Assembly (NCBI GenBank): GCA_016808115.1
Contig: JAEQBH010004678.1
Coordinates: 310,001 to 374,000 of the forward strand
Length of the DNA stretch: 64,000 nucleotides
Direction of reading: 5' to 3'
Source of the DNA: Tetrastigma voinierianum
Taxonomy: Eukaryota > Streptophyta > Magnoliopsida > Vitales > Vitaceae
Positions 21,453 through 34,264 of the stretch are shown here, in pieces (positions within the stretch are counted from its first letter, which is position 1; the number at the start of each line of letters is the position of its first letter). The notes under the pieces were generated by a model. The model had not been told where the DNA came from, did not search any database, and saw only the letters and a list, made by a program, of their open reading frames with translations. Position numbers and translations under genes: made by a program.

Positions 21453-23549
21453 CCACTAGATGGGTTGCTGGAATTGAAAACACAGAAAAACCTTGATTCG
21501 AACCTTCCATGGCTCTGATACCATGTGAAAGGATAGAAGAAAAGTTCTACTTTTCTTATTGAATGAATGTGTGTAAATTGATACAAGCTCTATGCATATA
21601 TAGGGGAGAGAGTATAACCAAAAAGGTAGCAAGAAAGAATGCACGAGGAAAGAAAAGTGTACAGGGAAAATAATACAAACATGGAAGGGACTATGAGAGG
21701 AAGGTCCATTGGACATTCCTTCTATGTTATTCAACCGATCTCATAGTCAAGGGTATGCTATGCTACGTTTTTCACATTAGATTTCAATACCAAAATCAAA
21801 CCACTTGATCACTTGCTATGTGGGATATACAAGGTCATTTATGAGTATTATCCAATGTCTCTAAAGAAGAAACTAAAAAAGTATGTCTAGTCTCAAATTT
21901 GCAAAGTATGGCACAAACCTAATATACCAAATTCAACCAACTCCTTCAACATATAATGGCCACCGCCACATGTATCATATTTGGGGCTCTTTTCCCCTTC
22001 AATTTTTCAAATTCAATGTTATCCTATCATTAAGGCATTAAGAACTTCCTCCACTAAAAATTCCAAGCACATTGTTCTAAAGAAAATGTACAGCCATCAA
22101 ATCATATAACCTCCTACCAGAAAAATATATAGGAGAAAGATAACCAAAGCACACATCACTATGTTTACCGCTTCTTCCCACTCCGATACCATTTGTCATG
22201 TGCCTAGAGCTTCATCGCAAAGACATGGCCTCTATGGCAACCCCTTTGAACAAAATCAAGGGTTTAACCTACATGTAATGCTTTCAAAAGGTTCTACATT
22301 AACTGGTTTCATCCTGTCATGAACTCATCAAGAGAGTAGCTTTAGCTCTCAACTAGTTTTTATCAACAACAGCAGTAGTATTTGCAACCATCTGCCCTCA
22401 ATGAGATGAATCATGGAAAATATGTGACTAGCTAATGTGATCATAGGTAATGTGACTAGCTATAGTCCTATAGTGCATCCATGGAAAAATGGTCTTTGAA
22501 TATTTTTAATGAAAGGCATTTCCCTATTAACATTATTAAAGATTCCATGAACCTACTATATTGTTTGTAAGTCACCTTTCTAAGAAATGATGCAGCAACA
22601 CAATCCTAGCATATAAAAATATCTTAGCTTCAACTGTGAATTACTTGCTACCATTGAAAAAAAACAGAAGTTAATGGAGAGAATAAAAGAACAACCAAAC
22701 ACAATATAACATGGAAATCTTCTAAAGATCCAACACTAGCAACATCCATGATAAAGAAAGATGGACTTAAGCCTAAAACAAAAACAGCACACATGTTAAA
22801 TGATGGTACAGCCATACTGAAAGTGGTCAGCTCCTAGTAGTATTTGTTAAGTACACAAATCAAACATTTCACAACCACTGTAGATGAAAATTTATATGCA
22901 ATAAAAAGGAAAAAACATCAGCACAAGATTCAATGACATTTGTATAAGTTTGCAGAGATGTAGATGTAGCAACTCATTATCGCTGATTCGCTATGTGGTT
23001 TCAAAATCAACTGAAAAAAAAAACAAAAGGCTATTATTTAGAAGATGGAGCATTTAGTCCTATTCCAAAAGCAACTGATTATGTTAACTGTAGAAACTAA
23101 GAGTTGACCTCCTGACTTAGCTGCGAACCCCTAAGTTTCACACATAATATAAAACCCAATTCTGAGAAGAACACATCTTAAGAAGAAATCCTTGTCGCCT
23201 ATGAAGAAAGGACAACTTGCCTATAATGTCAAAATAGCTAAAAACTTCAAATAAATCTTATTTTCAAAGAATTTGCCTATATTTTTTAATCAGAATCAAT
23301 AGATTTATAAAGAGTTCCTGTGAAGGATTACAAAGAAACCCTGTTATACAAGGAGATTTATACAAAAAGATATATCACAAGAGAATGAGCAAAGACTTCA
23401 TATCCTTAAGCCTAGCTAAGCTCCTCTCATTCTTGGCCTAACCCTAATATATGTGCACGCCCAGTAAGCTGAATGACATTCAATCACATGCCTTTTTAAG
23501 TTGCCAGTGCAAAATGTCTGAAAAATAGGCTAAGGCATGAAGTAAATCC

Positions 23550-23835
23550 CTGACATTCTCTCCATTTATCCTCAAAGACAAATAATCTTTCCACAAGGTT
23601 TTACTTCTAGCGGAGTTCTCAAAACAGAAATAGGAAATAGTGATCATGTCATAAAAACTAGTCTAAATAACCCACCCCATAAGCTCAGAGTAATTAAACA
23701 ATGTAGAAAGTGACCATTTACCCTCAACGTAAGACAAATAATCTTTTCCACAACGTTTAACTTCTAGTAGAGTTCCCAAAACCAAAATAGGAAATATTCA
23801 TCATGTCATAAAAACCCACCCCATAATCAGGACTA
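23550..23835 (+). repeat. Imperfect tandem duplication, about 145-bp period
   Basis: Two direct copies share AGACAAATAATCTT, AGGAAATA, CATCATGTCATAAAAAC / GATCATGTCATAAAAAC and CCCACCCCATAA. Copy 1 spans about 23560-23690 and copy 2 about 23705-23835. Confidence 0.75.
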
Positions 23836-24539
23836 AGGACTTTGAAAAGTGCTTCATACTGTAGCATGTTACAAGTATTTACCTTTTTGTTTATGCCATT
23901 AATCAAGCATTTTCAAACAATGATCAGTTGCAATCACACAACATCATGCTATCTAGACATTGATCTATCCCAATCATACAACATCATCTAATTATATAAC
24001 AAAACATGCAAAACCACAATAACCTGGTAAAATCATTAGGAAAAATACCACAATCAATAAAGTAAATAGATTGATAATCTTTCTAAGATTTTTTTCCTTT
24101 TACTATTTGCATCTATACTCATCAGCATGATTCTAAATCCTTCACCCTTTTCTTTAAGTTCAGTACTTGGATCTTTGACAGTGCATATGGTCTTCCACAT
24201 CTTTTTCTATATAGCTAGCAATCAGAAAATCTCCAGATGAAATTTCAGTAAAGACAAGCATTATATATTTTCTCACTTCGAAAAACAATATCCCATTTAG
24301 CATGTAACTGGCAATCAATTTGATTGCTTCTCTTTACTGTGTGGACTTCAGTTAAGAATCTTAAGATGGGTTTCCAAAAACCCTCTTTTCAGCCTGCACT
24401 GGTTACTCTTATCACTGGCTGTTGTTGAAATCTACTTCCTCAAAAGGATCCAGGATTGGAAACATTTATTGACCCAATGATGATGAGAACCTGTTATGAA
24501 CAGCTGAGGATATTGCAGTTGCACCATGGAAGCTAATTT

Positions 24540-24725
24540 TCAAAAACATGATGGCCATTTTCAAGATTTAGATCTAAAACATGTGGTCCTTTCAATTTGT
24601 TAGCAACAGTTCTAGTAAAGACTCAAGCAGCAAAGATTCAAATTCTTTATGTTCCAAGCTGTAACATGAAATGGCCACTTCCAAGATTTAAAACATGTGG
24701 TCCCAATTTATTATACAGTTCAAAT
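24540..24725 (+). repeat. Imperfect direct duplication, about 120 bp apart
   Basis: AACATGATGGCCATTTTCAA (24544-24563) and the diverged form AACATGAAATGGCCACTTCC (24664-24683) are each followed by AAGATTTA and AAAACATGTGGTCC. Confidence 0.7.
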
Positions 24726-24734
24726 GATGAGTCT

Positions 24735-24908
24735 TGTTACAGCCCTAAAATGTAAATATATACTTTATTCGTAGGTTGAGAAACTAATTAGGAATGTTAG
24801 ATTGTCCTACCAATTGTATATATCTAGCTCTTGTATTTATACATGTTTAGATCAATGAAAAAACACAAAGGAATTCATTCCTACAATTCTTCCCTTCTTG
24901 TTTCTTCA
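24735..24908 (+). repeat. 5' LTR of copia E
   Basis: It starts TGTTACAGCCC, ends TTTCTTCA, and abuts the primer binding site. Confidence 0.85.
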
Positions 24909-27589
24909 TGGTATCAAAGCCCGACAAGGTGAGGTCTTAGGTTCGGTTACCCTTGCAATTTATTCTATTTTGCTGATTTCCGAATCGCCCAATGAGACTC
25001 TATTTAGTTTGTTCGACTCTTCATCAGCATGGTATGGGGTTGCACACGAGGGAAGCGTGGGTGTTAGCAGATGACATTCATATTAAATCCAAATCCTACA
25101 AGCTCGAAGTTTTTAGAGTAGCTTGGTCGCTTTAATACAGATAAGAGCTTAGATTTAAATTTGAGCCAAAATTGGGAAGAAATCCAAGAGGATCTCTGAC
25201 AGAACAGACCGTGATGCCTTTTGAAACACACAGCTGAGGGGAGCCAGAGGTGACACGCCTCTAGGAAGGATCGCTAACCATTGACGACCATCACCACCAA
25301 GTCCAGGGGCCGGAAAGCAAGTGTGTGAGCCACATGTGACATGCTTCGCCTCGTCCGCCGTGCCCATGTGGAGCCTCCGCGACGCGCGATCCTCCAGGGG
25401 TCACCAAACGTCGCACAAGCCCCCGCCTACCTTTCTTGACATCCGATTCTGTAATAGTGTTTTTCAAACACATTTATGTCTAGCAACCTTCCTTTCTAGG
25501 TTTTCTTGCATGTTTTCCTTGACTTCTTCGAGGTCCAGAGGTGTTTTGTGGATTATAAGGCCATGTTCTACACTTGTGAAGTGTTTTTTGTGGAAAAGTA
25601 GTCCTTTTCCTTGCAAGATCCTATTTTTATGGTATTTTTAGATTTTCAAAGGCTTGTTTGAGTTAGATCTGCTCCTATGATTGACAAGAAACCTTCAAGT
25701 GGAGTTGTGTGTGTTAGAGAAGTGCTCTAAAGGCAATCACTTTTAGCACTTATTGTACGTCTTATGTTACTATTAAAGGCATCTTCATTAATTTGATATT
25801 CATATGTTGAATTGATTTAGATCTTCAATCGGATTAATGAAGTTCATGATACATAACATAGTGTGAAGGAAATCATGATGAGATCATGATAATAAGATTT
25901 TTATCATGTGCAATTATGTTAGTGTCTAAATTATCCCTAGTCATAGGATCAACGAGACTGGACATTGTTGATTCGGACAAATTAGCACATGTCATACTCA
26001 TCGATTGGATCAAGAAGTGAATCTTATAAACCGCGATCACGAATGATTAGAAATACATGTGATGCTTGCTAAGAAAACTAAGTACATCGAAGATCCGTTT
26101 ATGAGACAATCATATGGATTATCTATCATGTGATGATTGTCTCACATAAAGAATGGTGCAAGTATCCTTAGACTTGAGGTGCTCAAGGATCTCATCATAG
26201 GGTGATCATCGGGTACAACTTGAGATGTTAGAAGGTAATTGAGTAGCCAACAAAGGATTCGCCACTCCCAATAAAGGGAGAGTATACCTATGACCTCTTG
26301 TCGGGATCATTACTTGGGAATCTCATGCCAAAGTGGAAATGCCATTAAGAGTGTCTTCATGTGCATAACTTAACAAAGAATGAGTCCGAGGACAAATTTT
26401 ATTATCACTGGCTGATGGCATATAGCCAATCTAATGGGAGCTACACATTGTCCATGCTCTGAACTGAGTAGGGTATAGATTGGTGAAATGACTAATTGCG
26501 TGGTAATTGTCTATGGAAGGTGTGAAATGAGAAAAGAAAAGAATATTTTTCTTTATGAATGGATGAATTACATAGTATAGAGACACCTCTATATATACAA
26601 AATAATGGAACAAAAAAGGAAACAAAATAAAGTGTAAAAGGAAGGAGGATAATATACAAAAAATGTAAGAGATAACCCAAAGTAGGGAATATTCTTTAAT
26701 TCTCAACACTCCCTCAGTTCTGAAAGATGGAGCAGTGAAATGCACCAAACTTTTACAAACGTAATTTAATTCTAGACCTCCGAGAGATTCGGGAGAACAT
26801 GTTTAGTCAGTCACCGAGCCACAAAACTTTGCGAGGCCATGCATCACGACGATCTTCTTTGATGAAGCTGCCGACAATCCACTTCAATACGCTGGCCTTC
26901 CTACGAAAGCATCAAGGCGATGTGAGATAGCAAAATTGATTATCACATATTAGCTTCATTTGTCTATCCTTCCCAAATCTTTAGTTTCCCGAAGAAGATG
27001 TCTTAGCCATACAGTTTCACATGTCACAAAGCCATAGCTCGCATTCCGCTTGAAGACTCGATCCGGCGCAACATCTGCTTTACCTTCCGTATCACTCAGT
27101 CACCAACAAATACATAATACCCAAGTCGAGTGCCCATCTCAGAGGAACCCACCCACCGCATCACAACATCCGGCTAAATTTGGGTGTGACCTTTGTTTTC
27201 ATATAACACCCTCGACCCGGGTGTCTCCTTTAATAGTAACCCGGAGGATACGAATCATAGCATCCCAATGACTATCACATGGAGATCGCAAGAACCCGGG
27301 CTAACACCTAATCGAAAGGAAATGCCCAGTCGGGTGATGGGCGAGATGTTTTGGGGCTTTTCCCACAAGTCGCCGATATCTCCGGTCACGTAGAGACTTC
27401 GCCCCGGTACAAGTCACATCCTGATCCATGCGAGTTGTCTACGCGCTCGCATCTAAAGACACCCGTCTCTTCAAATATTTCCAAGGCATACTTTCTTTGA
27501 TTCATAACCACGCCGGATTTAGATTGGGCTATCTCAATCCTTAGAAAATACTTGAGTTTCCTCAAGTCCTTAGTCTGAAAGAGGCTAAA

Positions 27590-27840
27590 GAGATGTTATT
27601 TCAACCTTTGAATACCATCCTGATCATTCCCCATGATAACAATGCCATCCACATAAACAATCAAATAAATGCACTGCCTTGAACTCGTATGATGATAGAA
27701 AACCGAATGATTTACTATACTTCGCGTCATACCAAACTCTTGAACCACGGAACTATACCGGCCAAACCAAGCTCGAGGGGACTGCTTCAGGCCATAGAAT
27801 GAGCGGAGTAGCCTGCATACAAATCTAGACTCCTCTTGAG
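27590..27840 (-). pseudogene. Copia B reverse transcriptase fragment with altered active site
   Basis: The minus strand reads LIVYVDGIVIMGNDQDGIQ, the YVDD box region, but the second Asp has become Gly. Sequence upstream of the GLKQSPRAW-type segment is missing: the linker joins RT directly at about 27850. Confidence 0.7.
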
Positions 27841-28385
27841 CAACAAACCAAGGTGGGATAAACGATGCACAGTTTGTGGAACAGAAATAAAAGACAATGT
27901 GGAAACAAAGGCAGAGTATGGGGAAGATAAACGATGATAAGTCAAGAAATTATAAATAGGATGGGGGTTACGAGAGGAATGAGTACATTTTCGAATGGCA
28001 ATGGGAAGATTAGTGGGAGACGACAAGACTGGTGTCATGAGGAGGTGCCATAGAGATGAATAACCGAGACTGCAGGTCGGCAGACATGACGGGTGACGAG
28101 TATAAACCTGCAATGGTCGAGGTGGAGTAGCCAGAGGTACATGTGAGGTATCCGGGACGAGATAAAGAAGGGGTAGAGATAGCGGACATTAGAACCTGGG
28201 AGGGCGGGTGATAGGAACATACAGCTTCTCAAAAATGCGACATCGATTATTGCATACAAAGTATAGATGTGTATCAAGAGAGTAGCAATGATAACCTCGT
28301 TGAAGCTGGAAATAACCGAGGAAGACATGACTTTGGCTGAAAGCTTGTCTTGTCCAGCAGTAAGAATAGGACAAACAAACACAAA

Positions 28386-28951
28386 CTAAAGACACGAGGG
28401 GAAGCGTAAGAGAGGTCGTTTGGAAAAAGAATGGAATGAGATTTTAATATGTAAGAAGGATGACGGCATACAATTGATCAAATAATAAGCAGCTAATGTA
28501 GCATCCCCCCAAAAACAATGAGGAACCATATGATGGAGTAGGGGAGTGCAAGCGGTTTCAACCAAATGATGGTTCTTGCGCTCAACCACTCTATTTTGTT
28601 GAGGAGTGTAAGTGCAAGAGAACTGATGAAGAATCCCATGTGAGGACAAAAAAGAGGAGAATGGTCCAGAAAGATATTCCTTGGCATTATCACTTCGTAA
28701 GATACGAATTGAAGTATTAAATTGAATTCGAACTTCAGTATGAAACTTTTGGAAAGAAGAGAATAACCAACTCGAGTTTTCATTAAAAATAGCCAAGTAC
28801 AATGAGAAAAATCATCTATAAAAGTAACAGCATCGTAACCCCGAGGGTGTGATTTCGTCCTAGCTGACCACAAGCTCGAATGAGACTCATTCATCGATCT
28901 GCATCCACAGTAATGGATTTCATTATGACTCACGCTTTTAATCGAGGACAA
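28386..28951 (-). pseudogene. Copia B integrase remnant
   Basis: The core is recognisable as TFIDDFSHCTWLFLMKTR, then in the neighbouring frame IRILRSDNAKEYLSGPFSSF and TPQQNRVVERKNHHLVETA, which holds the catalytic Glu context. At least one frameshift (near 28790) separates the parts. Confidence 0.82.
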
Positions 28952-29255
28952 ACTAGAAAACGAGAACCATTACCTCAAACTGAAATATTCAAATGACCAA
29001 GGCGATCAGAATAAAGAGAGGAGTATCCATGGGCTAAGAAATGCGTTCAAGGCGGGCTGAGATGAAAGAGGCCCTGAAACTCACATCCTATGCAAATCGT
29101 CCTCCTCGTACTCCAGTCTTGCAATGTGACAAATTATTAGAAAAGGTAATAACACAATTAAGGTCTCGAGTCAACTTAATGATAGAAATAAGATTAAAAG
29201 GACAATCATGAACATAAAGGACAGAAGTAAGGGGTGCGAAAGGAAGAGGACATGT

Positions 29256-29430
29256 CTAACAAACTCCTTTAGCCATTGTTTGAGATCCATTACCTAAAGT
29301 AATCATGGATGGAGATGAGAAAAGGGAAGAAAAAAAGATCCTTATTACCAAAGAGATGATCAGAGTGGCTCTAGAATCGTGAATCCATGGATCGGGATGA
29401 ATGCGTGAAGACAAGCAGAGATACCTGGGC
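29256..29430 (-). pseudogene. Copia B protease remnant
   Basis: DPWIHDSRATLIISLVIRIF followed by SPSMITLGNGSQTMAKG resembles the usual WILDSGASDH segment and the strand after it. The active-site DSG reads DSR. Confidence 0.65.
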
Positions 29431-30755
29431 CTAAAAGAATAAGATTTAAGAAATGGATGCAATCATTGCCCGGGAGTGAGGTGAATGTACTCCTTATACT
29501 CGTTGGGTGTATGAATAACTCCCGAAGGTGGGGATGTGCTCCCTTTGACAACCATAGAGGATAAAGCAATCAAATAAACTTTTGAATCAACAAAAAAGGG
29601 TTACCAAGAGTGACCACATAGTCTATGCAGGTGCTGAGAATCACAACACAGTGACGAATGATTGGAGATGGCGAAACGAAAGCAAATGACAGGTCATTGG
29701 GACAAAAGAGAGTAAAACTCACGCCATAAGTGTCAAATACCTAAGAAACTAAGGGCATAGAAGGCTCCATCGACCTGGCCGACGAAGTCTTTAAGTGGGA
29801 AGGCCGTCGAAAGTGGCCCACGCTACTTCACACATGTGCCGGTCCGTGGAGGAGGCCACCGGAGAGAAGATAGGTGCGTGGAGGTGCGTCGATCACTGGT
29901 TGATGCCGGTGTTCCTCCTGGTAGGTAGATCATGTCCCGATGCACCTGATGGTGGGGTCGTCAGCTGGAGATGGAGCAATCGCAGGAAAATTCTCCCCAG
30001 AGGTAGGCGATCCTCACGGCGACAGAGGGTTCTTGAGTTGCTTCAGGATGAGGTCAGTGGCTGATGGGAAACACAAATTTCCCGCATGGGTTGCCTAAAG
30101 AAAACACGGCGAAACCCTTACCTCGAGCCTTCCATGGCTATGATACTATGTAAAATGAGAGAGTTAAAAATACTTTTCTTTATCTGAATTGACGAATTAC
30201 ATAAGATAGAGACACCTATATATATACAAAATAATGGAATAAAAAAAGAAACAAAATAAAGTGTAGAAGGAAGGAGGATGATGTACAAAAAATGTAGGAG
30301 ATAAACCAAAGAATATCAAGGAAATATTCTTTTATTCTCAATAGAAGGGTTAGCAGTCAGATCACTGACTCTCCGGTCAATTAAGGGTCATGATGTGTTG
30401 CTAGATACTGTTCATGACTTGCTTGGATTCAATAATCGAATCAAGTGACCAACATAACCGGGAACCTAATGGGTCACACACTTAGAAGATTATGGGGATG
30501 ATATATAACGGATTTGGATATGATCCAAATATGAGGGAGATCAATCTCGAGAATGGAATGTCATGGGATTAGTAGAATTCCGGGATTAAAAAACCCTCAC
30601 AAAGAGATAAAGCAAGTCAGCTTGTTCATTGGCTTAAGGCCTCGCAGCAAGCTTAAAAGAATTGAAGGAATGAATTCCTTATATTTTTCATTGATCCATT
30701 GTGAATATATATATATACAAAAGCCAATCTAACCTTTAATAGATTACAACTTTAT

Positions 30756-32065
30756 TGTTAGTGATGTGCCCTAGGGCAATAATGTAATTGTTATTACTTT
30801 CATATTTCAATAATAAAGAGACATTTTCATTATCATCTTACATTTCTAATTTCCAGATTTACCTACTTAATAAATGGATTCCACTTATAATATCATGTGT
30901 GATTTGATAGTAGAACTCCCGATCTCAAAATGGAATACTATCTAAATCACCGGGTCGTTCATTAGCTGGTGGAGCAACAGTGAATTAAGACTCAGATGGA
31001 GTTCGACCGATGATCATGTTCTACCGATCATGCATATATGATATTAAATCACCTCATAAGTACGCGGTCAGTGAACATTGTACTGGATCGACCCATCATG
31101 AGAATATTACATGGATTATAATTCACAAGTACTTTTTATCATAATAATGTCTTTTTTTTGTCCTTCGACCTAACACCACCATAGGTCCCTATATGAGGAA
31201 CTTTAAGCTTTGACACAGTTCAACATCATCTGTAATAGGGTGGTAATACAGACTATAGTTGGACATAGAATAAATCATGTAGAGGGACATGAGTGGATGA
31301 AAGGGATTTGTCCCTCATTTTAGAGAGATATACGTGGGCCCCTCGACATGTGAGAATGGAAATTACATGTCATGCTCAAACAACTAATAAGGGTTATCAA
31401 TGTCATTTGTGGCTATCGCTTACACGGAGGTCGAGAAAATCACATGATCGAACTTTACTGGGCGCAGACATAGTCCATGACTTGTGTTCAATAGATATCA
31501 TGAGACAAAGGACTACGACATTTATTATGGATTAGTTATGTCGGCTATTGACACTCCACATAATTGTGGTCATAATGCCTTGCTAGAGGCCGCTTATGAT
31601 TCGTGGACTCGAAATGGGCTTTTGAGCCCACTGCCAACATTATGTGGACCTACAGGGTCACACACATAGAATGGGCCGGAAACCAACCCTTGGGCCTAAA
31701 ATTGGTATTTAAACCCAAGGGATTACTATGTGGATTGATTTTCATTCGTTTTTTACAATTGAGAGAGGCGGCTAGGGGTTTTCGTGAGACTCAACCCGGT
31801 GCTAGCACACTCGTTTCTCTCTGCCTCGAAGAAGGCCATTCGTGGATACCGTAGAAGGTGGAGCCGATTTGTCGCGCTTTAGCCTAATGCTGAGGTTTAA
31901 CGCACACACGATGCCGCTTTAACATGATCTTCCAAATGGTATCAGCGATTCTTCATCCTCGAATCATTTGATCAAATCACATGGATCCCCGGGCTCTGCT
32001 CAAAAGGCGAAATTTCAAAATTTTCTGTTGTGTATGTATGCTTAATCGCCAATAGGATCCCAACA
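30756..32065 (+). mobile_element. 1.3-kb LTR inserted in the left LTR of copia C
   Basis: It starts TGTTAGTGATGTGCCC and ends GATCCCAACA, so TG...CA. The 5-mers TTTAT (30751-30755) and TTAAT (32066-32070) flank it and differ at one base. The interrupted LTR reads across the insertion when compared with 36009-36168. A TGGTATCAGCG string at about 31938 could be a primer site, in which case the insert is an LTR plus a little leader; otherwise it is a solo LTR. The open frames inside have no recognisable product. Confidence 0.7.
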
Positions 32066-32679
32066 TTAATAAGATAAGTTTCCTAATAGATTACAACTCT
32101 ATATATAAAATAGAAATATGCAACAACACTCCTCCTAAAGTTAGGAGATAGATGTTAATCATGCTTAACTTGTTATATGAATAACTAACCCAGTCCCCAT
32201 TTAGAGCCTTTGTGAAAATCACCCAATTATTCACTAGTCTTCACATATCCTGTAGAAATCAAGCCGAGTCGTATTTTCTCACGAACGAAATAACAGTCTA
32301 TCTCAATATGCTTAGTTCATTCACTAATACGGACAAGCAATATGAAGGGTAAATCTGTCACACTAGAGTTTTGTTGGGACTAGTGTCTTAATGCCGACTT
32401 CCATTAAGAGTTGATGAAGCCACATGATCTCACATATAGACTGTGTCATCGCTTTATATTCAAACTCTCGACAGATCGACAACACTGCTTTCGCTTCTTC
32501 CACGAAACTAGATTCCTTCCAACAAAGACACAAAAGAACCTCGTAGTGTGGACCTCATGTCCTTCTTAAACTCGCAAATCAAGATCCGAAACACTCAAGC
32601 CTATTACGCCTACGACATCAGATAAAATACCACGTCCCTATGGCTTTTCGTGTAAATATAGAATATGTTCTACAATTGC

Positions 32680-33418
32680 TCAATAATCAACTGTTGGAGA
32701 AGACATATACTGGCTTACAAAACTAATTGAGTGGGCAAAATCAGGACGAGTGACTGTAAGGTAATTCAACTTCCCAACTAGTCTTCTATATTTCTTAGGA
32801 TCCTCAAATGTTTCGCTTCTACAGCGCACGCCTTTTAATAATGTAAGAACTTTAATGTTGTTCCGCACCATGGTCTGAAGGCCAGATCAAACATATATTC
32901 TCTGTATAAGATTCATATTTATTACTGATTACCAATGCCCACAAAGACTTAGAACCTGTATCCTTCAAAGTGAACTGGTTCTCAAAAGAACTTAAGAGAT
33001 AAGATACCTTTGTGACTCCTAATGATAACAATATCATCCACATACACTACCAATGAATTATAATTTCGAACTGTAGCCTCAGAAGACAGAAACAAGTAGA
33101 TTTACTCTTTTGCATGCCAAATTCCTCAATGACTTGGAGGAAGACAGAGTGGTTAGATTTACACTTTTGCATGCCAAATTCCTCAATGGCTTGGCTAAAT
33201 TTACCAAACCACACACGTGGACTTTGTTTCAAACCATACAAGGACTTCTGAAGAAGACAAACCCTCAATTTCTCCCCCTGAGCAACGAACCCTGGAGGTT
33301 GCTCCATATATATCTCCTCTTGAAGGTCGCCATGAAGAAAGACATTTTTAATATCAAGTTGGTGGAGATCCCAATTATAAGTGGTAGCCAGTGAAATAAA
33401 AAGCCGAGCAGATGTCAT
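32680..33418 (-). pseudogene. Copia C reverse transcriptase remnant
   Basis: NWDLHQLDIKNVFLHGDLQE and KSLYGLKQSPRVWFGKFSQA are intact; VYVDDIVI survives around 33030-33050 in another frame, then KYRRLVGKLNYLTVTRPDFA. A roughly 60-bp internal duplication at 33095-33195 repeats the VIEEFGMQK segment. Confidence 0.82.
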
Positions 33419-34264
33419 CTTAGCAACAGGGGAAAAGTGTCGGAATAGTCCACGCCAAAGGTCTAGGCATACCCTTTAACAACAATGTGGACTTTCAACC
33501 GAGCAATGGATCCATCAGAATTAACCTTCACTGTAAACACCTAATGACAACTAATGGCTTTCTTCCTAGTAGGTAAACGGTAAGTCCTGGCACAGCTGTT
33601 ATTGTTAGCATCCATGTCCTCTATCATGACTACGCTAACCAAAGGTGAGCGGGCTTGTAAACCTTATTGCAAGAAACGAACAGAAACGCCAGACAACAAA
33701 GAACAAAGAACGCGATGACAAGTGGTCATAAAGCAAAAGCAGGAATGGATGAAAGACACCGACGCTTACCTTAGCTGAGCAATAGAATGATCATAATCTA
33801 AGAACCGGATTTGATGTCATGAAATTCGGTGGAGGCTCGAGACCGAGGGTGTTGGCACCCCAGTGTGTAATCTCGAGTGATAGAAGGTTTTACATGAGCA
33901 GGGACAGAAGCATGTTCGGGAGAGACAATGGGTGAGGTAAGAGTATAAAAAAGTAAGTCTTCTTCCTCCCCCTAACTCATAATAGTTGACGAAAGGGAAA
34001 ATGGGGTAGTCTCAAAGAATGCAACATTAGTAGACACAAAGTAACGTCGAAGAGTGGGACAATAACACCTATATTATTTTTAACACGGTATCATTCTACA
34101 AAGATATACCCTTAAGCGACTCGGATCGAGTTTAGAGACTTCAAAGTTCGAACATCCCGAATAAAGATGCGTGATCCAAATACCTGTGATCACAGAACAA
34201 CGGATTATTCTTAAACAACTAAAGGGTAAGGAGTAAATTTAATTAAGAACCGACGAGACGCCTA

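Larger units (their letters stand above)
20363..21736 (-). mobile_element. Tandem TRIM array: three LTRs, two minisatellite-bearing interiors
   Basis: LTRs lie at 20363-20576, 20897-21104 and 21524-21736. The first and last are each followed or preceded by one interior, and the middle LTR is shared. Both interiors have a primer site (GACTCTGATACCA at 20884-20896; GGCTCTGATACCA at 21511-21523) and a polypurine tract (CTCCCCCTCAAGTTAGAG at 20577 and 21105). Flanks GTTCT (20358-20362) and GATCT (21737-21741) may be a 5-bp duplication of the whole array with one change. There is no gag or pol. Such a structure arises by unequal recombination between LTRs of two copies. Confidence 0.87.
21737..24734. 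other. Gene-free DNA between TRIM array and copia island
   Basis: Three kilobases with no exon-like open frame, no RNA gene and no transposon end that I can recognise. Two local duplications inside are listed separately. Confidence 0.5.
26521..30343 (-). mobile_element. Ty1/copia retrotransposon B
   Basis: LTRs at 26521-26708 and 30149-30343 are flanked by a perfect 5-bp duplication GAAGG (26516-26520 and 30344-30348). The degenerate primer site GGCTATGATACTA is at 30136-30148. Minus-strand domains from right to left are protease (about 29256-29430), integrase (28386-28951), linker (27850-28390), a truncated reverse transcriptase (about 27590-27840) and a decayed RNase H. The upstream part of RT is missing, so the copy is dead. 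Its LTRs match those of the TRIM at 8308-9186, including the stretch ACATAGTATAGAGACACCT, making this family the best candidate for an autonomous partner. Confidence 0.88.

Noticed and set aside
21117..21586. Overlapping minus-strand open frames (97, 95 and 106 codons)
   Set aside because: These are alternative frames of the minisatellite in the TRIM array.
29795..30064. 89-codon plus-strand open frame in copia B
   Set aside because: It lies antisense in the leader/gag region of a minus-strand retroelement and resembles nothing known to me.
31938..31950. TGGTATCAGCG as proof of a full-length element on the plus strand
   Set aside because: No gag-pol follows and the insert ends in CA with near-matching flanks about 115 bp later, so a solo LTR fits at least as well.
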